Positions 23,204-31,883 of a DNA stretch of 63,426 nt are shown in pieces. Position 1 is the stretch's first letter, and each line of letters starts with the position of its first letter. Source of the stretch: JANNXY01 sp031409775 (lineage in GTDB: Bacteria; Patescibacteriota; Minisyncoccia; Phycocordibacterales; CAIZIN01); assembly GCA_031409775.1 (NCBI GenBank), contig JANNXY010000034.1:1-63426 (forward strand). Reading direction: 5' to 3'. The position numbers and the translations under genes are program-made. The notes below the pieces were generated by a model, which saw only the letters and a list, made by a program, of their open reading frames with translations, had not been told where the DNA came from and did not search any database.

Positions 23204-24427
23204 ATGAATCCCGATGAAATAAAAAGCCAAGAAAAGCCCAAGGAAAAGAGCAAGATTATATTCTCTGCACCACCTATGCGACCTGGCGGTGTAGTGACGA
23301 GCAGCCCAGCTCAGTCAGTAGAAGCAGAACACGCGAACAAAGAAAAAACTTCTGATATCCGTAGCTACGCATATGACGCTGGTTCGATCACAAAGGACAG
23401 ACATCTGGCACCGGACCAGAGAACTGTCGCAGCCAACAGAAATTTCGTCGAAGATTCTGGCACATCAGCACCGCTCGATGCTGAGACTAGGTTCAAGATA
23501 AGTAAAGGGCTAGACCTACGTAACCTATCTGAACCAGCAATACCTAGCACCACCGACCCTAATCCTTCTTCCAACATCCGATCCTTTGCTTATGATATCA
23601 AGTCAGAAGTAACCGACAACAACATATCGGTTGCACAGATGGTGCTAGCAGAGAACAGGCAGCGAGAAGAATCCGGTACTACCGCAGAGGACCTACAAGC
23701 CAAGGCAGCTAGTAGCGGGATCATGCGATCGCTCCTCATATCTATAGGGGCGATCGCCATACTCGGGGGAGCTGGTATGCTCGTATATACATTTATCCGT
23801 ACACAACCAGTACCAATACTTTCTGACACTCGTGCTCCAGAGGTACTGAGAGTAGACAAGACTTCTCCGATACTACTACCTGATGCGAGCAAACGAACTA
23901 TGGTTCAGAAAATCGCCGAGGCTAGGGGTGCGAGTGCACCGATCGATACAATCGTAGATCTAGAACCTACGCTAAATATAGATGGTAACAAACAGATACT
24001 TACTTCTGCAGAGTTCATAGCTATATTTGATTCCAATGTCCCAGAAGAGCTATCTAGAACTATCCAGGATGAATTTAGTTTTGGTATCTACGCACACGAT
24101 ACGAACTCGATATATATGGTGCTCCGCGCAGATAACTATAGCAATGCCTATGCAGGCATGCTAGCGTGGGAGAAAGACATGCGGAATGAAATCGGGCAAG
24201 TATTCTATGACAATTCTAGCTTACCCCTGTCTACGAGCGGAACCATAGTGAATGAATTCATCGACAAGATATACTGGAACCAAGACACCAGAGCAATACT
24301 GGGCAAAGACAAAGAGCCAGTATTCCTATGGAGCATAGTCAACCGAGACACTATCGTGATAGCCAGTAACGACGAAATACTCAGGGAAATACTAGACAGA
24401 CTAACGCTTTCCAATATCGTCAGGTAA
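23204..24427 (+). CDS. Single-pass membrane protein with duplicated N-terminal segment
   Basis: 407 aa. No family recognised. The first 165 residues are soluble and disordered-looking (Pro/Ser/Glu-rich) and contain an internal duplication of about 40 residues: DIRSYAYDAGSITKD...AANRNFVEDSGT and NIRSFAYDIKSEVTD...LAENRQREESGT. One membrane helix follows (LLISIGAIAILGGAGMLVYTFI). The remaining about 210 residues are extracytoplasmic and include EELSRTIQDEFSFGIYAHDTNSIYMVLRADNYSNAYAGMLAWEKDM, a pattern seen in CPR membrane proteins near pilus genes. TATAAT lies 9 nt before the ATG. The dksA-like gene follows after 14 nt. Confidence 0.7.
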   Translation: MNPDEIKSQEKPKEKSKIIFSAPPMRPGGVVTSSPAQSVEAEHANKEKTSDIRSYAYDAGSITKDRHLAPDQRTVAANRNFVEDSGTSAPLDAETRFKISKGLDLRNLSEPAIPSTTDPNPSSNIRSFAYDIKSEVTDNNISVAQMVLAENRQREESGTTAEDLQAKAASSGIMRSLLISIGAIAILGGAGMLVYTFIRTQPVPILSDTRAPEVLRVDKTSPILLPDASKRTMVQKIAEARGASAPIDTIVDLEPTLNIDGNKQILTSAEFIAIFDSNVPEELSRTIQDEFSFGIYAHDTNSIYMVLRADNYSNAYAGMLAWEKDMRNEIGQVFYDNSSLPLSTSGTIVNEFIDKIYWNQDTRAILGKDKEPVFLWSIVNRDTIVIASNDEILREILDRLTLSNIVR

Positions 24428-24441
24428 TGTATAATTAATAT

Positions 24442-24789
24442 ATGAATACAGAATATTTCAAAGAAAAATTACTAAATGAGAAAGCTAGGCTCGAAGCCGA
24501 GCTCGGCGGAATCGGTCGCAAAAATGGAGGTGAAGAATGGCAGGCCAAAAACACTGTGGACGCAGACCCAGCCGAAGACAGTGAAATGGCGGACAAGTTT
24601 GAAGAACTTTCGCTCAACGAATCTATCGTAAGCACACTCGAAGCACAGCTCAAAGACGTCGACGCTGCATTAGAAAAGATCGCAGCCGGAACCTATGGCG
24701 TATGCGAAGTGTCCGGCGACCCTATCGAACTCGACCGCCTCGAAGCCAACCCTGCTGCCCGCACTTGCAAGACGCATATGAATAATTAA
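24442..24789 (+). CDS. TraR/DksA-family protein with altered zinc finger
   Basis: 115 aa. N-terminal coiled coil MNTEYFKEKLLNEKARLEAELG with the acidic tip ADPAEDSEMADKFEE, and the C-terminal KIAAGTYGVCEVSGDPIELDRLEANPAARTCKTH. DksA/TraR proteins enter the RNA polymerase secondary channel and modulate initiation. The C-terminal finger keeps two Cys and a His, while the second position of each CxxC is replaced (CEVS, CKTH), so zinc binding may be altered. TATAAT (24430-24435) is exactly 6 nt from the ATG. Confidence 0.85.
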   Translation: MNTEYFKEKLLNEKARLEAELGGIGRKNGGEEWQAKNTVDADPAEDSEMADKFEELSLNESIVSTLEAQLKDVDAALEKIAAGTYGVCEVSGDPIELDRLEANPAARTCKTHMNN

Positions 24790-24805
24790 TATAAAACTTA
24801 AATTT

Positions 24806-25180
24806 ATGGAAATTCCACCAATAACAATTAGGGAAGGAGATGTAAATAGACCAGAATCAAGTAGTGGCGACCAGGAGAAGCTTAGGTTCTACAGTCACAT
24901 GAACGATTTGCTTGATAAAACGAAAAGGATCACCCTAGCAATGGCCGCACTCAGTGCAGCATTCCTGGCTGGCAAGCTTGAGGAGAAGGTTGGAGACAGT
25001 CTGAGGGAAACTGAGACCCAGTTACAAGAACTACGATCAAAAATCGAATCTACCAAGAAAGAGTTCCCACAGTATCAATATGAGGGAGATTTTTACTCTC
25101 CACAGCCCGAAATTCCAAAAATAGATGAAGGCATCGAAGTAGATGGTATTTATGAGCCCATAAAAGGTCTCGAGGCCTAG
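24806..25180 (+). CDS. Hypothetical protein, 124 aa, coiled coil
   Basis: Starts 16 nt after the dksA-like gene and may share its transcript. Middle residues (DLLDKTKRITLAMAALSAAFLAGKLEEKVGDSLRETETQLQELRSKIEST) form a helix with a weak hydrophobic stretch followed by a coiled coil. The ends are Pro/Tyr/Glu-rich. No family recognised; no cysteines. Confidence 0.6.
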   Translation: MEIPPITIREGDVNRPESSSGDQEKLRFYSHMNDLLDKTKRITLAMAALSAAFLAGKLEEKVGDSLRETETQLQELRSKIESTKKEFPQYQYEGDFYSPQPEIPKIDEGIEVDGIYEPIKGLEA

Positions 25181-25266
25181 AACTTTATAAAGTTTCATGA
25201 TTTTTGCAAAATCTTATAAAGTTATGAAATTTGTCATTATACTTTAAAGGCGTATAATCTCTAATT

Positions 25267-26832
25267 ATGGCTAAATTCGCCCGGGTTCAGAGTGCTCATA
25301 CGTATCTGCTTAAAACTTATACCGTAGATGTCGAGACCGACATCACTCGCGGTATGCATCATTTCACGATCGTAGGACTCCCCGACAAAGGTATCGACGA
25401 AGCTAAAGACCGTGTGTCATCGGCGATCAAACACACCGGATTCCAGTCTCCCAAGCAAAAGAACGAGAAAGTAGTCGTATCTCTAGCTCCTGCTCATGTG
25501 AGGAAAGATGGCTCCGGGTTCGACATCGCTATCGCTCTGTCTTACCTAATCGCTGCCGAAGAGATCGAGTTTGATCCCAGAGGCAAGTTGTTTGTAGGTG
25601 AGCTCGGGCTCGACGGATCAGTGCGGGCAGTAAATGGAATCCTGGCTATTGCGCTGTTCGCGAGGAAGAAGGGTGTCAAGGAGCTGTATATCCCGGCTGG
25701 CAATGTAGCCGAAGCGATATTGGTCGACGATATAGACATATATGGGATAAATAATCTCAAAGAACTTGTCGAACACCTAGACAACGATATAGACAGTGAA
25801 ACTGATAGTGAGATAATGCGACTGAATCCCGTACGCGGCAGCGCCTCCGCCGCATCCGGCGCTGCCGCTCTCATACACGAAGAGATATTTGAGATAGCAG
25901 ACATCCAAGGCCAGGCAATGGCCAAACGCGCCCTCGAGATCGCGGCAGCTGGCAAACACAATGTATGTCTGTATGGACCACCAGGTACAGGGAAGACCAT
26001 GCTTGCCAAAGCACTTTCATCTATACTCCCAAATCTCCGTCACGAAGAAACTCTCGAGGCCACTTCGATCCACTCTATAGCAGGAATACTCGATAGAAAT
26101 ATCATAAACAGACCACCGATACGTCATCCGCATCACACTGCATCATATGTATCGATCATTGGTGGTGGATCCAACCCCCGTCCAGGTGAAGTCACACTGG
26201 CGCATCATGGAGTACTGTTTATGGACGAGTTCCCTGAGTTCGACAAGAAAGTGATCGAGGCTCTGCGCCAGCCGCTCGAAGATAAAGTGGTGACTATAGC
26301 GAGAGCCAAGGGCACAGCTACGTATCCAGCCAATTTTATTTTGATCGCAGCGATGAATCCGTGTCCGTGTGGCTACCGTGGGTCCAAGAAGAAAGAATGC
26401 AAATGTAAGCAGTCAGACATCGCCCGCTACGAGAGGAAATTGTCCGGACCACTCATAGACCGTATCGATATGTTCGTCGAGGTAAGCGAAGTAGATCATG
26501 ACAAGCTACTTGGTAAAAATAAAAGTGGAGAGGACAGCAGAACCATCCGAAGTCGCGTAGAAACTGCCCGAACGATCCAACAAAACAGAAATCCCAAGAA
26601 AGCCGGCGCCACCAACAGCGATATATCGAGCAAGAACATAAGCGAGGTTACACAGATGAGCCGCTCTGCCGAGGACATCCTCAAACTATTTGCACAGAGA
26701 CTCGACCTATCTGCCCGCGCGTTCCACCGCGTGATCAAACTCGCCCGCACGATAGCCGACTTGGCCAATAGCGAAACTGTCGAGGACAAGCATATACTAG
26801 AGGCACTGCAGTATAGGCCAAAGGTGAATTAA
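25267..26832 (+). CDS. comM: YifB/ComM-family Mg-chelatase-like AAA+ ATPase
   Basis: 521 aa, the family length. It contains an N-terminal Lon-like/ChlI domain (VDVETDITRGMHHFTIVGLPDKGIDEAKDRV, ALAPAHVRKDGSGFDIAIAL, GELGLDGSVRAVNGIL). An AAA+ core follows: CLYGPPGTGKTMLAKALSS (Walker A), GVLFMDEFPEF (Walker B), LRQPLEDKVVTIARA, AMNPCPCGY with the Cys cluster KKECKCKQSDIARYERKLSGPLIDRIDMFVEV, and the ComM C-terminal helical part. ComM is a hexameric helicase that promotes branch migration in natural transformation. TATAAT (25253-25258) lies 8 nt before the ATG. It fits a DNA-uptake lifestyle; competence genes are not otherwise in the window. Confidence 0.93.
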   Translation: MAKFARVQSAHTYLLKTYTVDVETDITRGMHHFTIVGLPDKGIDEAKDRVSSAIKHTGFQSPKQKNEKVVVSLAPAHVRKDGSGFDIAIALSYLIAAEEIEFDPRGKLFVGELGLDGSVRAVNGILAIALFARKKGVKELYIPAGNVAEAILVDDIDIYGINNLKELVEHLDNDIDSETDSEIMRLNPVRGSASAASGAAALIHEEIFEIADIQGQAMAKRALEIAAAGKHNVCLYGPPGTGKTMLAKALSSILPNLRHEETLEATSIHSIAGILDRNIINRPPIRHPHHTASYVSIIGGGSNPRPGEVTLAHHGVLFMDEFPEFDKKVIEALRQPLEDKVVTIARAKGTATYPANFILIAAMNPCPCGYRGSKKKECKCKQSDIARYERKLSGPLIDRIDMFVEVSEVDHDKLLGKNKSGEDSRTIRSRVETARTIQQNRNPKKAGATNSDISSKNISEVTQMSRSAEDILKLFAQRLDLSARAFHRVIKLARTIADLANSETVEDKHILEALQYRPKVN

Positions 26833-26835
26833 GAA

Positions 26836-26870
26836 ATAAAAATCCCACCATCATTCTGTGACAGTGGGGG
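26836..26870 (-). terminator. Weak minus-strand terminator
   Basis: On the minus strand CCCAC and GTGGG (26868-26864 and 26848-26844) close a 15-nt loop, followed by ATTTTTATTT. It is positioned to end transcripts from the LysM-M23 gene. Confidence 0.4.
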
Positions 26871-27079
26871 TCCAAGGAATTGAAACTCTGTGTCGGACTT
26901 CGACAGGTATCAACATGCCACCTACAACCCGATCATAATGGGTTATGTTGTCACTGCTAGATTTCCAAGTAATCGTCAACCAATCATCTGTTGAAAACAA
27001 TAAAATTCTAATAGTGATCATTATTTCCCACAGGACAGATGTTTACAGTAAGCTAGAAAAAAGAATTTAGATACAAATC
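26871..27079. other. Intergenic region with tRNA-like stems
   Basis: No gene seen. On the minus strand four short stems occur in order within about 100 nt: AACCC/GGGTT, AGGT/ACCT, TGTCG/CGACA, and a distant GTGACA/TGTCAC closing pair, together with a T-loop-like TTTCAAT. The order recalls a degenerate tRNA, but no proper acceptor stem or anticodon loop forms. It is best read as a structured 3' untranslated region or decayed RNA gene. Confidence 0.3.
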
Positions 27080-28072
27080 CTAAAACGGGTTTTTGCCGCC
27101 GCGGACTTCAAAGTGGAGATGGACACCGGTGGATTTGCCTGTGTTGCCCATAGTACCGATCTGAGCGCCCTGACTTACCTTGCTTCCTGCAACTATAGAG
27201 ACTTGGTTCAGATGGGCATACAGAGTCTGGGTACCGTTGCTATGTTTGATTACGATATAGTTACCGTAGCCACCATTCCAGCCACCATCAGCTCTAGAAA
27301 TGATCACTTCACCTCCTGCTGCTGCATAGATAGGTGCGCCGAGGTATGATGCGATATCTACTCCATTGTGACCATGGATGCCCTGGGTTCTGGTACCACC
27401 CTTGACTGGACGAGTAAACCCTGTGGTGCTCGGGCTGGATTTGGTAGGGGATTTGGTAGCGACAACTGCAGCCTCGGCATCTGGTATGATTATGACCTGA
27501 CCCACAACCAGACTACCGATGTCGTTGAACTGGGTGATTTCTGATGAATCTGCATTGTAGGATTTGGCTATCCCATCGACAGTGTCGCCTTTCTTTACCA
27601 CATATCTAACCCCAGTTACAGGTAATATTGTGAGAATCTGTCCCTCTGTGAGCCCGCCGGAGACATTGTTGGCCCAGCGGATCGTGTTTACTGATACACC
27701 GAACATCTTGGCGATATCTGCTAGACTATCACCTTTGCGGACCTCGTATATACTGATCTGATCAGCTTCGGGGATGTATTCGCCTAGAACCTCGCCAGAC
27801 GGGGTTGTGTTGCTCACCAGAGAATCTGATTCTACTAGGATATCTGGCTTCACTGTCGATCCCTCTGGACCACCTTCTGCCTCTAGTATCGGCATAGTCT
27901 GGATATTGCGAATAGGGGCAGATGCACTAGCTGAACTGCCTCCAAACATGCTACTAATAGCATCAAATATGCCCGCCTCGGCAAGCTGAGGTGAAATAAA
28001 ATAAGCAAAAACAAAAACCATAAGGACGATAAAATGAGTTGCTATAGGGGATTTGGGGTGAGGTTTTAACAC
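27080..28072 (-). CDS. Secreted LysM-M23 metallopeptidase
   Basis: 330 aa. Signal sequence (IATHFIVLMVFVFAYFISPQLAEA), a Ser/Pro spacer, then two LysM peptidoglycan-binding repeats: YEVRKGDSLADIAKMFGVSVNTIRWANN and YVVKKGDTVDGIAKSYNADSSEITQFND. The C-terminal M23 peptidase domain starts FTRPVKGGTRTQGIHGHNGVDIASYLGAPIYAAAGG and ends TGKSTGVHLHFEVRGGKNPF; the zinc ligands H...D and HxH (HLH) are intact. It hydrolyses or remodels peptidoglycan cross-links at the cell surface. A monocistronic minus unit opposite comM. Confidence 0.92.
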   Translation of the reverse strand: MLKPHPKSPIATHFIVLMVFVFAYFISPQLAEAGIFDAISSMFGGSSASASAPIRNIQTMPILEAEGGPEGSTVKPDILVESDSLVSNTTPSGEVLGEYIPEADQISIYEVRKGDSLADIAKMFGVSVNTIRWANNVSGGLTEGQILTILPVTGVRYVVKKGDTVDGIAKSYNADSSEITQFNDIGSLVVGQVIIIPDAEAAVVATKSPTKSSPSTTGFTRPVKGGTRTQGIHGHNGVDIASYLGAPIYAAAGGEVIISRADGGWNGGYGNYIVIKHSNGTQTLYAHLNQVSIVAGSKVSQGAQIGTMGNTGKSTGVHLHFEVRGGKNPF

Positions 28073-28108
28073 TTAAATATGATTGATTGGGAAGGGTGGA
28101 TTCTGTAT

Positions 28109-28128
28109 AATGGCTTGGTTAAGCCATT
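28109..28128. promoter_or_regulatory. Inverted repeat upstream of the 872-aa protein gene
   Basis: AATGGCTT (28109-28116) and AAGCCATT (28121-28128) flank a 4-nt spacer, overlapping a TATAAT-like box at 28106-28111. It may be an operator in the divergent space between the LysM-M23 gene and 28276. Confidence 0.35.
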
Positions 28129-28275
28129 TGGTCATGCGGAAATTCTGGCGACTTGTTAATACTACCGTTCCCATAATGTTTGTCAACCGCTCGATATCCA
28201 TCAAATGGGGATAATGATATGGGCAATTTCTCTATAGCCTTATATACTTAGGTTAATTAAACGCGCTTATCACCA

Positions 28276-30894
28276 ATGTCTAACGAACAACCTAGAAAAC
28301 CCAAGAAAAAAGATGTACATATTGCTGATTTGGTGGCTAGATTTGATAATCAAGATCATATGGAAGAGGAAAACGAGAGGATGGAGCGTTTTAGAAAACT
28401 AGAGAAAAAGCCATCTAAGGCAAGTAAAGAAACTAAGACTCAGGAAGAGTATTTAGATGACTTAGGCAGGGGACTGGAAAAAACAAAAAAGATAAGTGCT
28501 AATGCTAACGAAGCAATAAGAGATATTCACATGGCATTTAAAAAAATGAAGTTTGAAGACGAAACTGAGGACAACGCCCCAATTATTGATCCTGATGATT
28601 TGGAAAAAGCCAGTATAGAAATTAAAGAAAAAAACACAAAGGCAAGAGAGTTGTTTGATGATTTCAAAAAGCCCATCAACTTTACTCAGATCGATAAGGC
28701 AATGAGATTTGAGGGGTCGAGAAATGCTAAATTCATAGGCAACAGAGCTACCCCCCCGGCCGCCGAACCAGTTGAAACTGTGGTTGATGAGTGGGAAGAA
28801 AAGAGATTGGGAATGCTCCTACATCTTAGTGATTATATTAAAAGGGAGGAAGAATACATTAGTCGAGCACAAGGATTAATTGATTCTGATAAAGTCATCG
28901 GTACTTCGGTTACTAAGTTAGAAGAGGCGATAAGGGACTCAAAAAATGGTATAGTATCCTCCGCACGATTAGCTGAAATTACTGAAATGGATGCATCGGA
29001 GTATAAGTCATGGTTAGGGGAAGATAATAGTCCAAAAGATCCTGAACCAGTCATAGAACAAGCCCCTGCAGCAGAACCCGCCCCAGCTGAGCCGCCTCCG
29101 CTTCCGGATCCAGCTCTAGTAGAACCGCCCCCGCTTCCACCACCACTTCCTAAGCCCAAACCTCAGAAATCTCCCAAGAAACCCGTCGAACCACCACCTC
29201 TGCCAGTGTTCGACGAATACGCAAATCCAAATCCAAAACCACAACCAAAGAAGGTTAAAAATGAATACTTTGACCCATATACAGACGTATTAAATCCGCA
29301 ATGGAAAGTCGGAGGGGATTGGGAAAAGAAGGGGGAAGCGGCAGAGGCGATACACAAAGCAGCTGCAGATCTGCGGAAAAACGGTGTTGAAGAGGACAAA
29401 GTGAAGGCAATCGAGAAGCGAGAGGAAGAAAAGATGTGGGTACAAGAGAAGGAAGAAGCACAGAAGATGCTTGACGATGCTAGAGCTAGATTTGTAGCAG
29501 AACATCAAGCGGGGGAGAAGGCACACAAAGAGCGCCCAAGGCTCGAGAAGCTCAAAGACATGCTAAAGCTCACCGGACTTCGTAGAAGTCTCGGGTTCAA
29601 GGTAAAAGAAAAAGAACCTACCAATGAATTCAAATCTGCTCGCAAAGAATACGACATAGCCAAGAAGCGCTTCCAGAACGCAGAGTCGAACCTGATCCGT
29701 GGTAGGGAGGAGGGCAAGCCCGAGAAAGAGATCCAAGCACAGATAGCCAAGGAATTGTTGCTAAATGTCTCTGCCCGCGAATACAGCGAGCTCGCTAAAG
29801 CGAGGGTAGAAAATCTAACCCCAACAGAGAAGGGAAGTGTGAGGAAACTCCTCGATAGATATCGCAGAATGAGTCCAGGTACCAAGGTAATACTCACATC
29901 TACACTAATCACTGGTGTCACTCTAGTAGGGTTCGGTCCGGCAGTGGCTGCAGGTGTATTTACAGCTAGTGTGGGTAGGAAATTCCTCGCACTCGGATTG
30001 TCTACTGCTACAACAGCTGCCACCAAAGTATGGCTGGGTAATAAAAACGAAAAGGCAAGAATAGAAAAGCTTACCCAAGCCGAAGAAAGTTACTCTCCGA
30101 TAGGGGACATCAATACTTATGACACCATAGAGAACGAAGCAGAGACAAAGAGATTCAAAGCGGCACTATTGTCCGCAGGAGCAGGTGCAGCCGTAGCGCT
30201 CCTCATCACACTCACTGTCCGCGCAGAGGGACTCGACGATGCCCTAAGCAAGTCAGTGACAGATAAATTTATCCCAGACGAGAAAATACCTGGCGATGTT
30301 ATGCCGAAAGCCAGGATTGATATGAGATTGGAAAGGGATAATACGAGTGACACCGGAGCAAAACCTGTATTTACAAATGAAATAAAAGACTTCAAAGTTC
30401 ATGGCAAGGTGGTTAGTGACTCGGCAGAGCTATCATTGCGCAAGACCCTCGAAGGCAATGCAGAGAAATTCGGCTGGAAGCCAGAGTCCGGCATGACTGC
30501 TAGCAAATGGTCAGAGATCGAGATGGACAAATTTGCAAAAACAGAAGAAGGAGCAATGATTAGATATGCCCAGACTCATGATGGAAATAGGATAGTTGCA
30601 GAAGTTAAGCCCGAGGGGGGATTCACTGCTCGGGTAGAAGCAGGTGAGGGCAAGATGTATACATTCGATAAGAAGTTTGAGAAGCTGTTTGCCGAGAAGA
30701 AAACATTTGGCCCAGATGTGCCCGCGGTTAAATCCGTTGCTTGGAATGAATTGAATAAAATACCTAAAGCAAAACTATTGGATACCAAATTTTCTGTGCC
30801 AGAAATCATCCGCGAATACGCTCTGCGCGGCAAAGCAACACCAACTCAGGTCAGGGCATTTAGAGATCTAGTAATTAATAAAAAAATCGTATGA
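28276..30894 (+). CDS. Large proline-rich, coiled-coil membrane protein, 872 aa
   Basis: No known family. Residues 1-230 are charged and helical. About 255-320 is strongly Pro/Glu-rich (PAAEPAPAEPPPLPDPALVE and similar PPPLP repeats). About 370-540 is a long charged coiled coil rich in Lys/Glu. Two hydrophobic stretches then follow: VILTSTLITGVTLVGFGPAVAAGVFTA and AALLSAGAGAAVALLITLTV. The C-terminal about 220 residues should be on the far side of the membrane and include GWKPESGMTASKWSEIEMDKFAKTEEG. The layout suggests a spanning scaffold with a cytoplasmic coiled coil. It overlaps the next gene by 4 nt (ATGA), so the two are coupled. Confidence 0.75.
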   Translation: MSNEQPRKPKKKDVHIADLVARFDNQDHMEEENERMERFRKLEKKPSKASKETKTQEEYLDDLGRGLEKTKKISANANEAIRDIHMAFKKMKFEDETEDNAPIIDPDDLEKASIEIKEKNTKARELFDDFKKPINFTQIDKAMRFEGSRNAKFIGNRATPPAAEPVETVVDEWEEKRLGMLLHLSDYIKREEEYISRAQGLIDSDKVIGTSVTKLEEAIRDSKNGIVSSARLAEITEMDASEYKSWLGEDNSPKDPEPVIEQAPAAEPAPAEPPPLPDPALVEPPPLPPPLPKPKPQKSPKKPVEPPPLPVFDEYANPNPKPQPKKVKNEYFDPYTDVLNPQWKVGGDWEKKGEAAEAIHKAAADLRKNGVEEDKVKAIEKREEEKMWVQEKEEAQKMLDDARARFVAEHQAGEKAHKERPRLEKLKDMLKLTGLRRSLGFKVKEKEPTNEFKSARKEYDIAKKRFQNAESNLIRGREEGKPEKEIQAQIAKELLLNVSAREYSELAKARVENLTPTEKGSVRKLLDRYRRMSPGTKVILTSTLITGVTLVGFGPAVAAGVFTASVGRKFLALGLSTATTAATKVWLGNKNEKARIEKLTQAEESYSPIGDINTYDTIENEAETKRFKAALLSAGAGAAVALLITLTVRAEGLDDALSKSVTDKFIPDEKIPGDVMPKARIDMRLERDNTSDTGAKPVFTNEIKDFKVHGKVVSDSAELSLRKTLEGNAEKFGWKPESGMTASKWSEIEMDKFAKTEEGAMIRYAQTHDGNRIVAEVKPEGGFTARVEAGEGKMYTFDKKFEKLFAEKKTFGPDVPAVKSVAWNELNKIPKAKLLDTKFSVPEIIREYALRGKATPTQVRAFRDLVINKKIV

Positions 30895-31202
30895 AGAAAA
30901 TCGCTGATATAAACTTGCTCAAGTCCCTCGGCCTCGATGCGCTACCTGTGGCAGACCAGGAAGCGATGCTTCTGCAGATAGGGGATGTGATATATGAATC
31001 GATCATATCGAGAGTCCTCGGTGAGCTCAAGTCGAAAGAAAAGACCGACCTCGACTATATGCTCACCCACAACCCGACTCCAGAGCAGATAGGCGAATTC
31101 ATGTCAGAGAAAGTTCCCCATATCGACCAAATAGCAACCGAAGAAATCGAAGCATTCAAATCCATCGCGCTAAAGAATCATAGGAAATTGGTGACAGCTT
31201 AA
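30891..31202 (+). CDS. Small conserved-looking helical protein (DUF5663-like?)
   Basis: 103 aa, coupled by a 4-nt overlap to the 872-aa membrane protein. It begins IADINLLKSLGLDALPVADQEAMLLQIGDVIYESIISRVLGEL. The middle (DLDYMLTHNPTPEQIGEFMSEKVPHIDQIATEEIEAFKS) resembles small proteins I associate with CPR 'DUF5663', but this is from memory and uncertain. All helical, no membrane segment. Confidence 0.6.
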   Translation: MKKIADINLLKSLGLDALPVADQEAMLLQIGDVIYESIISRVLGELKSKEKTDLDYMLTHNPTPEQIGEFMSEKVPHIDQIATEEIEAFKSIALKNHRKLVTA

Positions 31203-31244
31203 ACCCACTTTGCATTATTGCTGATTTACTGATATACTGAATTC

Positions 31245-31490
31245 ATGACTAAAGTTATAACAATCAATGAAAGAGGGACACTCACTCTACCAAAGGAAAT
31301 GAGGAGCATCTTGGGAGTAGAAGATGGAGGACAAGTAATAATAGATACTTTAGCAGATGGAAGTGTTGCATTACGTGCTGGATACATGGTACCCCTAGAA
31401 ATATACTCTGATGACCGTATAGAGGAGTTCGATTTAATGAACGAAGAACCTCTTCGCAGCAGCAAATCCAAATGGCAAAAGAAAAATTAA
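31245..31490 (+). CDS. AbrB/SpoVT-type antitoxin
   Basis: 81 aa. VITINERGTLTLPKEMRSILGVEDGGQVIIDTLADGSVALR is the swapped-hairpin AbrB/MazE DNA-binding fold. The acidic C-terminus (YSDDRIEEFDLMNEEPL) is the toxin-neutralising tail. TATACT (31233-31238) is exactly 6 nt from the ATG. It overlaps the PIN-domain gene by 19 nt, giving a VapBC-like operon. Confidence 0.85.
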   Translation: MTKVITINERGTLTLPKEMRSILGVEDGGQVIIDTLADGSVALRAGYMVPLEIYSDDRIEEFDLMNEEPLRSSKSKWQKKN

Positions 31491-31876
31491 AGATATTTCT
31501 GGATGCTAACATCCTATTTTCAGCTTCATTGCCAAATAGCTTAGTTTTTGAATATTTGAAATCCCTATCAGAAAAAGTGGACTTTACTACAAGCTATTAT
31601 GCAGTAGATGAGGCCAGCAGGAATATCAGAATAAAGTTCAAAGATAGACTAGAATTTTTCCAAGATTTGTCGTTGCTAATCGAGTCAACTCAAGCTAGTT
31701 TATTTGAAGTAGATGTAGAGATAAATAAAAAAGATTTACCCATAATCTGCGGTGCTATTTCAGCCCAAGCTGATTATTTGCTCACAGGGGACAAAAAAGA
31801 TTTTGGCCATTTGTTTGGTAAAACAATTCAAGGTGTGAAAATCGTAAATATCCAGATGTTATTAGATGAGTTATAA
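31472..31876 (+). CDS. PIN-domain toxin (VapC-like)
   Basis: 134 aa. LKIFLDANILFSASLPNS has the first catalytic Asp ('fLDaNvl'); DEASRNI supplies the central Glu, and CGAISAQADYLLTGDKKDF the later acidic residues ('A....ad.lvTgD.kdf'). PIN toxins are Mg-dependent RNases, often cleaving tRNA. Its start overlaps the AbrB-type antitoxin and its end is 7 nt before the helicase start. Confidence 0.88.
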   Translation: MAKEKLKIFLDANILFSASLPNSLVFEYLKSLSEKVDFTTSYYAVDEASRNIRIKFKDRLEFFQDLSLLIESTQASLFEVDVEINKKDLPIICGAISAQADYLLTGDKKDFGHLFGKTIQGVKIVNIQMLLDEL

Positions 31877-31883
31877 TCATCCC

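Noticed and set aside
26871..26966. Functional tRNA gene on the minus strand
   Set aside because: No matching 7-bp acceptor stem and the anticodon loop lacks the conserved U33 and 7-nt size; reported only as a tRNA-like structure.
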